A stretch of 64,000 bases of DNA from Aliterella atlantica CENA595 (GTDB lineage: Bacteria > Cyanobacteriota > Cyanobacteriia > Cyanobacteriales > Chroococcidiopsidaceae). Of the stretch, positions 9,644-18,432 are shown piece after piece (the first letter of the stretch is position 1; each line of letters starts with the position of its first letter). The notes beneath the pieces are model-generated. The model saw nothing but the letters and a program-made list of their open reading frames with translations. It had not been told where the DNA came from and made no database searches. The translations under genes were made by a program, and so were the position numbers. The stretch lies in NCBI RefSeq assembly GCF_000952155.1, contig NZ_JYON01000009.1, positions 62,001-126,000 on the forward strand, written 5' to 3'.

Positions 9644-10849
9644 ATGACTTTAGTTTCCCCCAACTCTGCCCAACATAAGAAAGCCAAAGCTTTAAAACCT
9701 TCTAGCCGTCGCCCTGCTAAAGAACTTTGTAGCGAATGCGGTTTGTGCGATACATACTATATTCATTATGTCAAGGATGCCTGCGCTTTTATTCATCAAC
9801 ATATAGCCGAGTTAGAAACCCAAAGTCATACTCGCAGCCGCAATTTAGAAGATCCTGACGAGTTGTATTTTGGTGTCAATCAGGGCATGATGGCGGCGCA
9901 AAAAACAGCACCAATTGAGGGAGCGCAGTGGACTGGGATCGTTAGCACGATCGCGATTGAAATGCTAACTAAGGGATTAGTTGAGGGTGTTGTCTGCGTC
10001 CAAAATACCAAAGAAGATCGCTTTGCACCAATGCCGATAATTGCTCGGACTCCTGAAGATATCCTGAAAGCTAGAGTAAATAAACCAACACTTTCGCCTA
10101 ATCTTTCGGTACTCGAACAAATCGAACAATCGGGAATGAAAAGGCTGCTAGTAATTGGTGTAGGCTGCCAAATTCAGGCATTACGGGCAGTAGAAAAGCA
10201 GTTAGGCTTAGAGAAGCTTTATGTATTAGGTACGCCTTGCGTAGATAACGTTAACCGCGCTGGGTTGCAGAAGTTTTTAGAAACAACTAGCAAATCGCCC
10301 GCAACTGTCGTGCATTACGAATTTATGCAAGACTTTCGCGTTCACTTCAAACACGAAGATGGTTCAACCGAAACTGTACCGTTTTTCGGACTGAAGACAA
10401 ATCAATTAAAAGATGTCTTTGCTCCTTCTTGCATGAGTTGTTTTGATTATGTCAACTCGCTTGCAGATTTAGTAGTTGGTTATATGGGCGCACCTTTTGG
10501 CTGGCAATGGATTGTAGTACGAAATAATACTGGGCAAGAAATGCTCGATTTGGTCAAAGAGCAACTGCAAACGCAACCAGTTATGTCTAAAGGCGATCGC
10601 ACATCTGCCGTACAACAAAGCATTCCTGCTTACGACAAAGGCGTGACGCTACCAATGTGGGCAGCAAAATTGATGGGTGTAGTAATTGAGAAAATTGGTC
10701 CTAAAGGCTTGGAATACGCTCGTTTTTCGATTGATTCTCACTTTACGCGCAATTATCTTTACCTCAAACGCAACTACCCAGAAAAATTACAGGCTCACGT
10801 ACCAGAGTTTGCAAAACGAATAGTCAATCAATACCGTTTACCAGAATAA
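9644..10849 (+). CDS. bciB: 3,8-divinyl chlorophyllide 8-vinyl reductase, BciB type (F420 hydrogenase beta-subunit family)
   Basis: A 401-residue iron-sulfur flavoprotein that reduces the C8 vinyl group of divinyl (proto)chlorophyllide in chlorophyll synthesis, using reduced ferredoxin in the characterised relatives. The N-terminus carries the cysteine cluster ELCSECGLC (Cys29, Cys32, Cys35) plus Cys47; further cysteines lie in GVGCQIQALR, GTPCVDN and APSCMSCFDY. It closely follows the cyanobacterial slr1923-type protein over its full length. No signal peptide or membrane segment. The start ATG at 9644 is followed by a basic, poorly conserved leader before the conserved region at about residue 23. 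A HCAR-type 7-hydroxymethyl chlorophyll reductase is the nearest alternative, but the cyanobacterial sequence signature favours BciB. Confidence 0.88.
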   Translation: MTLVSPNSAQHKKAKALKPSSRRPAKELCSECGLCDTYYIHYVKDACAFIHQHIAELETQSHTRSRNLEDPDELYFGVNQGMMAAQKTAPIEGAQWTGIVSTIAIEMLTKGLVEGVVCVQNTKEDRFAPMPIIARTPEDILKARVNKPTLSPNLSVLEQIEQSGMKRLLVIGVGCQIQALRAVEKQLGLEKLYVLGTPCVDNVNRAGLQKFLETTSKSPATVVHYEFMQDFRVHFKHEDGSTETVPFFGLKTNQLKDVFAPSCMSCFDYVNSLADLVVGYMGAPFGWQWIVVRNNTGQEMLDLVKEQLQTQPVMSKGDRTSAVQQSIPAYDKGVTLPMWAAKLMGVVIEKIGPKGLEYARFSIDSHFTRNYLYLKRNYPEKLQAHVPEFAKRIVNQYRLPE

Positions 10850-10882
10850 TAAACTGCAAAGAACTTGGAGTTGGGTGCGAAT

Positions 10883-13072
10883 ATGAGTTACTGTATCAAC
10901 CCCAAGTGTCACATCAGGCACAACCTAGACGGTTTAGGATATTGCCAAAATTGCGGTACTAGCTTGCTGATAGGCGATCGCTATCAGCTAGTTAGACCAT
11001 TGCGCGATCTATACGAGTTGAATAATACAGAAATTTTTGAAATTGACGATCGCGGTACGGCAAAAGTAATGAAGGTGTTAAATAGCGATCGCCCTAAGTT
11101 GGTGAGGCTATTTGAGCAAGAAGCGCAAATATTGCAGCGTGTGCAACATCCAGGGATTCCTCGCGTAGATGCATACTTTGTTTTGTCCTTAAATGACGCG
11201 CAGAAATTGCATTGCTTGGTGATGGAAAAAGTTGAGGGGCAAAATCTCAAGCAGTATTTAGAGGAAAATAACTCGATTTCGGAAACAACTGCAATTGACT
11301 GGTTAAAACAACTTTTAACTATTTTGGCTGGCGTGCATGGCGAGAAACTGCTGCATCGAGATATCAAGCCATCTAATATTATGTTGCGTCCTGATGGGCA
11401 ACTGGTACTAATTGACTTTGGCACAGTTAGAGAACTTACCCGTACTTATATTAGCAAATTGGGCTGGAGCGATGTTACTCAAGTTTACTCCGTAGGATAC
11501 ACGCCCTTAGAACAAATTGAAGGTCAAGCAGTTTTAGAATCTGACTTTTTTGCTTTGGGGCGCACTTTTGTCCATTTACTCACAGGTATTTATCCAGCAG
11601 AATTGCCTAAAAACGCTGATAATCAATTAATTTGGCGAGATCGAGCGCCGCAAATATCAGCCCAACTAGCACATTTAATTGATGAATTAATTGCACCATT
11701 ACCACAACACCGACCTAGCAACGCTCAGATGATTTTAGAGCGTTTAAGCGATCCTGGCTACAGCGATGAGACTAGGCTACCGCTAACCGAACAACTGCCA
11801 ACTACAATTAATCAAAGCGATCGCACTCGGTTGCACTGCTTACCGCCGCAATTCTGGCGCAAGTGTTGTAGTGTATTGCTTGCTAGTATTGCTACTACCA
11901 GCTTAGTTGTAGGTATCCGCCAGCTAGGAATACTAGAAACAGCAGAGTTACAAGCTTTCGACGCGCTAATGCGTCTCAGACAAGTGGAAGGCGCAGATCC
12001 GCGAATTTTGGTAGTCACAATTAGCGAAGCGGAGATTCAAGCACAACAGCAAAGACAAGGATCTTTGAGCGATCGCACTTTGAGTCAATTATTAGCCAAA
12101 CTCGAACAATACAACCCGCGCACTATTGGTTTAGATATTTATCGAGATGTAGCTGTAAGCAAGGCTTATCCAGATTTAGTTAATTATCTGCAAAAAAGCG
12201 ATCGCTTTATTGGTTTGTGCAAAATTAGCGATCCCGATATTAACAATCCTGGGATTCCACCGCCTCCAGAAGTTGCGCCCGAACGTATCGGCTTTAGCGA
12301 CGTGCTAGCTGATGATGACAATACAGTGCGCCGCCAGATTCTTCATCTCAATCCGCCGCCGAATTCTCCTTGTACTACGCAATACGCTTTTAGCTTGCAA
12401 TTAGCACTGCATTATTTGGCTGCTGAAGGTATTGAGGCAAAAGTGACAAGTCAAGGCAATTTGCAGTTGGGAAATGTTGTGTTTGAGCGGCTAGCAGCTA
12501 ATAGCGGAGCCTACAAACAAGCTGATTTGAGAGGTTATCAAGTGTTGCTCAACTACCGCCCATATCGCCATGTTCGGGATATTGCGATGCAAGTTAGTCT
12601 TGACGATATTTTAAAAAATCGGATTAGTCCTCAAACTAGGAACGAGTTGCAAGATCGTCTCGTCCTTATTGGTGTTACTGCGCCCACAAGTGTCAATGAT
12701 TATTGGTTTACACCTTATAGCGCTAATCAACCGCGTTTGGCAAAGCAACTACCAGGAGTGTTTTTACAGGCACAAATGGTCAGTCAAATTCTTAGTACAG
12801 TTTTGGATCGAAGACCTTTGTTATGGGTTTGGTCGGCGTGGGGTGAGATACTTTGGATGGCAAACTGGTCGATAGTTGGAGGTTTGCTGGTATGGTACTG
12901 CAAACAATTTTTCCGCCTGCTACTAGCGATCGCTGTTACACTAATAGCTTTGTATGGTTTGTGTTTGGGAATTTTGCTTTCAGGAGGATGGGTTCCGTTA
13001 GTTCCCTCAGTATTAACTTTAGTATTTTCAGCTACAAGTATAGTAATTTACAGGCACTATAGATTTAAATAA
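10883..13072 (+). CDS. Ser/Thr protein kinase with zinc ribbon and CHASE2 sensor
   Basis: A 729-residue membrane kinase read from the ATG at 10883; a TTG 18 bp upstream is also open, but conservation of this family begins at MSYC. Order: N-terminal four-Cys zinc ribbon (Cys4, Cys9, Cys21, Cys24), kinase domain (about 35-285; putative Lys64 in VMKVL, HRDIKPSN at 158-165, DFG at 178-180), a membrane segment (about 325-345), a CHASE2 extracytoplasmic sensor (about 350-625; FDALMRLRQVE, IGLDIYRD, DRLVLIGVT), then two or three C-terminal membrane helices. The glycine-rich loop is not recognisable. The DUF928 gene follows after 38 bp, so the two are probably co-transcribed. I infer envelope sensing that controls or monitors the secretion cassette converging on it. 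Confidence 0.88.
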   Translation: MSYCINPKCHIRHNLDGLGYCQNCGTSLLIGDRYQLVRPLRDLYELNNTEIFEIDDRGTAKVMKVLNSDRPKLVRLFEQEAQILQRVQHPGIPRVDAYFVLSLNDAQKLHCLVMEKVEGQNLKQYLEENNSISETTAIDWLKQLLTILAGVHGEKLLHRDIKPSNIMLRPDGQLVLIDFGTVRELTRTYISKLGWSDVTQVYSVGYTPLEQIEGQAVLESDFFALGRTFVHLLTGIYPAELPKNADNQLIWRDRAPQISAQLAHLIDELIAPLPQHRPSNAQMILERLSDPGYSDETRLPLTEQLPTTINQSDRTRLHCLPPQFWRKCCSVLLASIATTSLVVGIRQLGILETAELQAFDALMRLRQVEGADPRILVVTISEAEIQAQQQRQGSLSDRTLSQLLAKLEQYNPRTIGLDIYRDVAVSKAYPDLVNYLQKSDRFIGLCKISDPDINNPGIPPPPEVAPERIGFSDVLADDDNTVRRQILHLNPPPNSPCTTQYAFSLQLALHYLAAEGIEAKVTSQGNLQLGNVVFERLAANSGAYKQADLRGYQVLLNYRPYRHVRDIAMQVSLDDILKNRISPQTRNELQDRLVLIGVTAPTSVNDYWFTPYSANQPRLAKQLPGVFLQAQMVSQILSTVLDRRPLLWVWSAWGEILWMANWSIVGGLLVWYCKQFFRLLLAIAVTLIALYGLCLGILLSGGWVPLVPSVLTLVFSATSIVIYRHYRFK

Positions 13073-13110
13073 TATCAGTACCAATTTAAACAAAAAAACT
13101 ATGGACTTGG

Positions 13111-14052
13111 ATGAACTTAGCTATGAACAAGACCGCACCAGCCAGTTTTACCAAGTATAAACTCGGTGCATTTGCATTGGTACTGGCTCAAACAACATGG
13201 ACGAACGCAGCAGATGCACAAACATTTGAATATGTCAATAAATTTGCCGATAGCACTCCCAAGCGATCGCAACCTCAAATACCAGTTTCGTCATCAAAAA
13301 AGCAACCTGGGCGATCGGGCAGAGTAAGTTTTGTTTCGCCAAAGTTACCATTTACAGGCATTCCTAGCGGCAGAGCCAGAGGCGCAGGCAGTCGCAGCAA
13401 TTGCTTGAATGTAGATATACCTTTGACTGCTTTAGTACCAACAGAGCAGAAACTTATGACTAACGAGCAACAAAAAGCTCGGCTAGTAACTAATGTTTGG
13501 GGTTTGACAGCTAAAAGTCATCCTACTTTTTTGTTTTACGTTCCTTACGCACAGGGTTTAACTCAGACGGGCGAGTTTGTACTGCAAGATGCGGAAGATA
13601 ACGATGTTTATCGCACGACGATTAATCTGCCTCAAACTCCTAGTATTGTGAGCTTGAGTCTTGAATCTATGTCCGCACCACTCAAAGTGGGCAAGATGTA
13701 TCATTGGTATTTTAAAGTGCGTTGCCAAGCGCAAACTATGTCTGGTCCGATTTTTGTCGAAGGTTGGGTGCAGCGAGTCAAGCTTGACTCAAATATTGCC
13801 GAACAAATAGCCGTAGCAACGCCCTATCAAAAGATTGCTCTTTATGCTGAAAACGGTATTTGGTATGATACTGTGGCAGATTTAGCAGCAATGCGATCGC
13901 ATTTCCCAGATGAGTCTGTAGAAGTTGATTGGCAAAAGCTTTTACAATCTGTAGGTTTAAGCAACGTTCAATCTGAGTCGGTTGTAGCTGCAACCTCAGC
14001 AAGTGAGAGCAAGGGAGAAAAAACAGCAGGAGGAGAGATCGTTAATTTTTAA
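13111..14052 (+). CDS. DUF928 protein, secreted
   Basis: A 313-residue member of the cyanobacterial DUF928 family, of unknown function. The N-terminus (about residues 1-37, LGAFALVLAQTTWTNAADAQ) reads as a signal peptide, so export to the periplasm is likely. The conserved domain spans about 95-250 (LTALVPTEQ, HPTFLFYVPYA, VGKMYHWYFKVRC), with a Cys in the SNCLN segment and one in KVRC. A second in-frame ATG lies four codons downstream of the chosen start and cannot be excluded. It follows the CHASE2 kinase by 38 bp and stops 7 bp from the stop of the convergent CHAT gene. As I recall, DUF928 genes are often found near CHASE2, CHAT and two-partner-secretion genes in cyanobacteria, which supports a shared envelope role. 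Confidence 0.85.
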   Translation: MNLAMNKTAPASFTKYKLGAFALVLAQTTWTNAADAQTFEYVNKFADSTPKRSQPQIPVSSSKKQPGRSGRVSFVSPKLPFTGIPSGRARGAGSRSNCLNVDIPLTALVPTEQKLMTNEQQKARLVTNVWGLTAKSHPTFLFYVPYAQGLTQTGEFVLQDAEDNDVYRTTINLPQTPSIVSLSLESMSAPLKVGKMYHWYFKVRCQAQTMSGPIFVEGWVQRVKLDSNIAEQIAVATPYQKIALYAENGIWYDTVADLAAMRSHFPDESVEVDWQKLLQSVGLSNVQSESVVAATSASESKGEKTAGGEIVNF

Positions 14053-14059
14053 CTCCCGT

Positions 14060-16765
14060 TTACAGCCAATTGCCAATTAAAACATAAGCAGCCCAATAAT
14101 TAGGGCGGTTGTAATTAGGATACTGTTTTAAAAAAGCTACTTGAGCGCGGCGGAGGGCTTCGGCTTTGGTAACACCTGGTTTTGCTAACTCTCGATAAAA
14201 TTCGCCGATAAATATAGCAGTAGCTTCATCGTCAATTCGCCACAAAGAAGCCAGGGTACTACGCGCCCCCGCTTGAATAGCTACTCCTGCAAGTCCCAAA
14301 GCAGCACGTTTGTCTCCTGCTGCTGTCTCGCAAGCACTTAGGACTAATAAAGCGATCGCATCTTGGCTCTTTTGAGGGCGAGTGCGTAAGATATTGTCTA
14401 GTTGATTGACATTAATTGGTCCGTCCGCAGCCAAAATAAAGGTATCTTTCGCTTGGGAACTAAATTGTCCGTGAGTAGCTAAATGAACTACGTTAAAAGC
14501 TGATGAATCGATCTTTGTTGCTAAAGCTTTGCTGGTAAATTTTTGGTCGAGTAACTGATTTGTCGATACTCCAGCTTGTTTGATTAGCTCGAATTCCTCT
14601 CTGACAGCAGGTAATGATGGATAAGGCGAACCAATCAGTGCGGTACTAAGCCCTGCTGTTAATGCTGTTAACTTTTTCTTGGCTAACGGTTGGGGATCGA
14701 GTAGTTGTAAGCCAGGACTCAAGGCGACTGCGTACTTCTCAATTAAGTATTGTTTGCCGTCATATAGCACAGACATGGGAATATTTCTTAGCGAGCCATC
14801 AAGCACGAATACTAAAGTATTAACTTTGGTTTTGGCTAAATCTGCTTCTACAGGTTGAACTAACCAACTGTATACTTGTTCGGACAAGGCTTTGACATCT
14901 TTAACTCGATCTGGCTCGATTAGCTTGTAGCGCAGCATCTCTATAGTTTGTTCGACTTGGTTTTGAGATTGAGCGATTGTGTAGTGGCGTAAAGGTTGCT
15001 GAGGCAATTTAACGATGACTTCTAAGCGATCGCGTAAAATAATTGGGTAGATTATTGCGGCGTTGGCATTTGCTTTATCGGCGATGCTGTCAAGTAAGAC
15101 TGAATTAGCTTCAATACAAGCTTCCCGAAAGAAGTTATCTAACTCAGCTAGTTGCAATGATTCGATTACATTACGAGCTTGTAGTAAATTTTGCTGACTT
15201 ACAGTTGAGGATACTGGCACGTTGAGGCGACCTTTATTTAACAATGTGTCTGGCGGATTGTCGCTTAACAATAAATCTACTAGCTCTCGATAGATTGGTT
15301 CTACCTCTTCACGAAAAGAAAATTGCACATCGGGGTTAATCGCTACTAAATCGTTGCGTAAGGATTTGAGCGTATTGACAGATTCAGTATATGTAGCGAT
15401 CGCACTTGCCGTATTTCCTTGGGCTTTAAGTATTCGCCCTAGCTGCCAAGAGGAGCGGTAGGCTATATCTGGGGCATTAATTGCTTGAGCTATAAGTAGC
15501 GATTTTTCTGTTAGTTGTCGAGCATTTTTCCACTGCTTTGTTTGCTCGTACAATCCGCCTAAGTTGTTTAGTGCGTAAGCTTCTGCACGTTTATCTCCTA
15601 AAATTTGCGATCGCTTTACAGCTATAGCTGATAACTGAGCAATGGCTGGCAAAGAGGCAGTAATCTTGCCTTTTTTGCTCATTTCTTGCCAACTTTGAGC
15701 AAAATCGATCTGTGCGTATATTGCTTTACTGCTGAGAGGTAGACTAGCAATTTCTGCTTGAATTTGCGGCAACAACTCTTGTGCAGCACTCAATTGATTT
15801 GTTTCTACTAACACACTAAGCTGATTTAGCTGGGCTTGAGTTTGAGTAATTCCTGTAGATGCTGTTGTAGCTTGCCTATAGTAACCCAATGCTGCTTTAA
15901 TATCTTGCTGCGCTCTAGCGGTATTACCTAGACTAAATAAAGCTGCACCAATATCTGAATTTGAATTGAGCTTCTGAGCTAAAGCTAAACTTTGCTGCAA
16001 TACCAGTTGCGATTGTTCCAAGTCGCCGACTACGCGCAAGGTATTACCCAAACTACGCAAGCTTGCTATTTTAAGTTGAGAGTCTGGTTGTTTTTGTAGC
16101 TTTTGATTGACAGTTGTTAAAGTTACTAAAGCGCGGCGATAAAGTCCTAAAGCTTGTAGTGCTTGAGATTGATTGATTAAACTGCGAACAATACCAATTT
16201 CGTCTTTAGCTTGGGTATAACTAGCTGTTGCTTGCTGCCAAGTATTTAAAGCTTGCTGAGGTTGTCCGAGAGCTAGTTGCAGGCTACCTTGAGTATTGAG
16301 TGCTTGAGCTAAGATGGGTAGATTTTTAGCTTTGTCTGTTTGGAGCAGTTTGAGACTATTTGCGATCGCCTTTTTTGCTTCATCCCACTGTCCGAGTTGT
16401 TGGTAAGCCAAAGATAAGTTACTTAACACCATCGCTTGATTGGCGATATCATTTTGTGCTTGATAGGCTTGTAGGGCTTGCTGCCAAACTTTTATCGCTC
16501 GTGCAAACTGTTCTGTTTGGTATAGTTCTTTGCCTGTTTGGAATAACTGCAAACTATCTGTACCTTGAATCTGGGATACGGATACAGAAGCAGCGATAGG
16601 TTGCCTAACAGTAGCAGCTAGTAGTTGTTCTGGAGCTAAATACGCGATCGCTACAGCTAGAGTTAGTTTGACGAGCAAGTTCCAGCTAGCAAAATCCTTT
16701 TGGCAGGAGTAATTCGTCAAAATGGATTGTAGATTACGGAAAAATATAAGCCATTTTCTTGCCAT
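14060..16765 (-). CDS. TPR-CHAT protein, probable caspase-like cysteine protease
   Basis: A 901-residue protein. A hydrophobic N-terminal region (about residues 28-52) looks like a signal peptide or anchor. About 70-480 is a run of tetratricopeptide repeats (QAMVLSNLSLAYQQLGQWDEA type), followed by a helical linker and a C-terminal CHAT domain (about 590-901), a clan CD peptidase fold related to separase and caspase. The catalytic dyad is visible: His765 in HLATHGQF and Cys812 in LSACETA, 47 residues apart. The start ATG at 16765 lies inside tpsB, a 49-bp overlap, with GGGGA 7-8 nt before it, so translation is probably coupled. Substrate unknown; the exported TpsA or the secretion machinery are candidates from context only. 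Confidence 0.88.
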   Translation of the reverse strand: MARKWLIFFRNLQSILTNYSCQKDFASWNLLVKLTLAVAIAYLAPEQLLAATVRQPIAASVSVSQIQGTDSLQLFQTGKELYQTEQFARAIKVWQQALQAYQAQNDIANQAMVLSNLSLAYQQLGQWDEAKKAIANSLKLLQTDKAKNLPILAQALNTQGSLQLALGQPQQALNTWQQATASYTQAKDEIGIVRSLINQSQALQALGLYRRALVTLTTVNQKLQKQPDSQLKIASLRSLGNTLRVVGDLEQSQLVLQQSLALAQKLNSNSDIGAALFSLGNTARAQQDIKAALGYYRQATTASTGITQTQAQLNQLSVLVETNQLSAAQELLPQIQAEIASLPLSSKAIYAQIDFAQSWQEMSKKGKITASLPAIAQLSAIAVKRSQILGDKRAEAYALNNLGGLYEQTKQWKNARQLTEKSLLIAQAINAPDIAYRSSWQLGRILKAQGNTASAIATYTESVNTLKSLRNDLVAINPDVQFSFREEVEPIYRELVDLLLSDNPPDTLLNKGRLNVPVSSTVSQQNLLQARNVIESLQLAELDNFFREACIEANSVLLDSIADKANANAAIIYPIILRDRLEVIVKLPQQPLRHYTIAQSQNQVEQTIEMLRYKLIEPDRVKDVKALSEQVYSWLVQPVEADLAKTKVNTLVFVLDGSLRNIPMSVLYDGKQYLIEKYAVALSPGLQLLDPQPLAKKKLTALTAGLSTALIGSPYPSLPAVREEFELIKQAGVSTNQLLDQKFTSKALATKIDSSAFNVVHLATHGQFSSQAKDTFILAADGPINVNQLDNILRTRPQKSQDAIALLVLSACETAAGDKRAALGLAGVAIQAGARSTLASLWRIDDEATAIFIGEFYRELAKPGVTKAEALRRAQVAFLKQYPNYNRPNYWAAYVLIGNWL

Positions 16766-18432
16766 GTTCTATCCCCTGAAGAAATATCAACCAAAGGAAT
16801 ACCCCAGTCCAATCGAGCAGTAAAGCGATCGCCCAATTGACAGCGTAAGCCAAGACCTAAAGATGCTAAAGTATTCGATTCGGAAGTATTGCCGTCAACG
16901 CTGCTAGAGTTGTCCCAGGTAGTACCAAGATCGACAAATGGTGCTAACTGTACGACTAATCGTTGTTGAGGTTGGCGGTAAATTGGTAGACGCAATTCAA
17001 CTGACGCAAAAGCGCCATTATCAGTCAGTAAAGCGTCCTGACGATAACCCCTAACACTATTAATACCACCAAGTCCAAATTGTTCCAACGGTACGAGCGC
17101 TCTATCTGCCAATTGCACGTCAGCGCGGACTAACAGCAAAGTATCAGCAGCCAAAAGACGCACCCATTGCGCTTGTCCCCGCCAAGAAAAAAAGCGGCTA
17201 TCTGGCGCAGTAGCATTGATTGTCGAACCTAAAGCGCCAATGCCAAAGTTAAATTGAGAACGAGCGGCGATGACTTCGTTGCTGTTACGAGCAGTCCACT
17301 CTTGAAAAAATTGTAAGGCTGATATGCGGGTACGTCCTCGTTCGTCTGCACCTGGGGAGGGAAAAGGTACTCCCCCAAAAAATAAAGCATCGCTTTCTCT
17401 ACGTGCTGCTGTTAAACCCAGAGCAAATTCTTGGCTGGGAGTTTGAATAATTGGTTGACGTAAAGTTAATTCGTAGTAGCGAGAGCTAGCGTTAATATCG
17501 AGTTCATTAAAGGGAGGCTCAATCACTTCGCTAGCTGAGGTTCCGTAGCTAAAGCTAAGAGTACCATCGCGAGCATTGAGCGGTAATGTATAGTTAGTGT
17601 CTAAACTATTGCTGCCATCGGTGTTGCTGTAAGCTACGCTCAGGCTGTCTCCCAATCCGAGTAAGTTGGCTTCATTTGCCTGTACTTGGCGGCGAAAACT
17701 ACCGACACTAGGCGATCGCCCATTATCTGCCAGAATTTGAATATGGGATGTTTGTGCTTCTGTAATATTGACATCTAATATATTCGTACCAGGGCGAGAA
17801 CCAGTTGCAAGCTCGGCAGAAAGGTTCTCTATTAGCGGGTTAAGTTGTAGTAGTTGCAGGGCGGATAGTAGTTGCTGTTGGTTGAGGGGCTTGCCTGTAC
17901 GGATGGCAATGCGATCGCGGATATAATTTGGATTTAGCCTTTTAGTGCCAGTAATATTAATCGCTTCTAAGCTACCTTCGACTACTTGAATTCTTACTAC
18001 ACCACCTCTGAGTGTTTGCGGTGGGATCAAAGCGCCAGAAGTAATATAGCCTTTATCTACATACAACTGAGTAACAGCAGAACGGGCTTGAAAAAGCTCG
18101 GCAAAGGAAATTGGTCTTTTTGTATAAGGGGCAAGAACTCGTGCAAATTCTTCTGGGCTAAATACAGTGCTTCCTTCTACCTCAAATCTTTCTACTGTAA
18201 TTGTTGCTGGTACTTCGCCAGGGATGGGTTCTGGAGGCGTGGGTGTAGAGGGGGCAGGTTGAAGTAAATCTTCAGGAGGAGGTAGCGGCGCGGGCGTGGG
18301 AGATGGTGCGGGGGTTTGCTCGGTGGGCGGTAGCACATCTTGAGGTGGCGGTAGTTGTGCTTTTAGGGGTGTTGCGATCGCGCTAGCTAGTAAAATTAAG
18401 CCTATTGACGACCAAAAAGGGTAATTACCCAT
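16717..18432 (-). CDS. TpsB outer-membrane transporter (ShlB/FhaC/HecB family)
   Basis: A 571-residue two-partner-secretion transporter that should export the TpsA protein encoded just upstream. Order: signal peptide (about residues 1-25), proline-rich segment (about 26-75), two POTRA domains (about 75-235; ITVERFEVEGSTVFSPEEF starts the first) and a 16-strand-type beta-barrel to the C-terminus. The family loop-6 motif appears as VRGYRQ, and the last residue is Phe (YNPF) as expected for outer-membrane insertion. Length is normal. Its ATG overlaps the tpsA stop by 8 nt (ATGGGTAA), and its own 3' end overlaps the CHAT gene by 49 nt, so three consecutive genes are translationally linked. Confidence 0.93.
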   Translation of the reverse strand: MGNYPFWSSIGLILLASAIATPLKAQLPPPQDVLPPTEQTPAPSPTPAPLPPPEDLLQPAPSTPTPPEPIPGEVPATITVERFEVEGSTVFSPEEFARVLAPYTKRPISFAELFQARSAVTQLYVDKGYITSGALIPPQTLRGGVVRIQVVEGSLEAINITGTKRLNPNYIRDRIAIRTGKPLNQQQLLSALQLLQLNPLIENLSAELATGSRPGTNILDVNITEAQTSHIQILADNGRSPSVGSFRRQVQANEANLLGLGDSLSVAYSNTDGSNSLDTNYTLPLNARDGTLSFSYGTSASEVIEPPFNELDINASSRYYELTLRQPIIQTPSQEFALGLTAARRESDALFFGGVPFPSPGADERGRTRISALQFFQEWTARNSNEVIAARSQFNFGIGALGSTINATAPDSRFFSWRGQAQWVRLLAADTLLLVRADVQLADRALVPLEQFGLGGINSVRGYRQDALLTDNGAFASVELRLPIYRQPQQRLVVQLAPFVDLGTTWDNSSSVDGNTSESNTLASLGLGLRCQLGDRFTARLDWGIPLVDISSGDRTWQENGLYFSVIYNPF

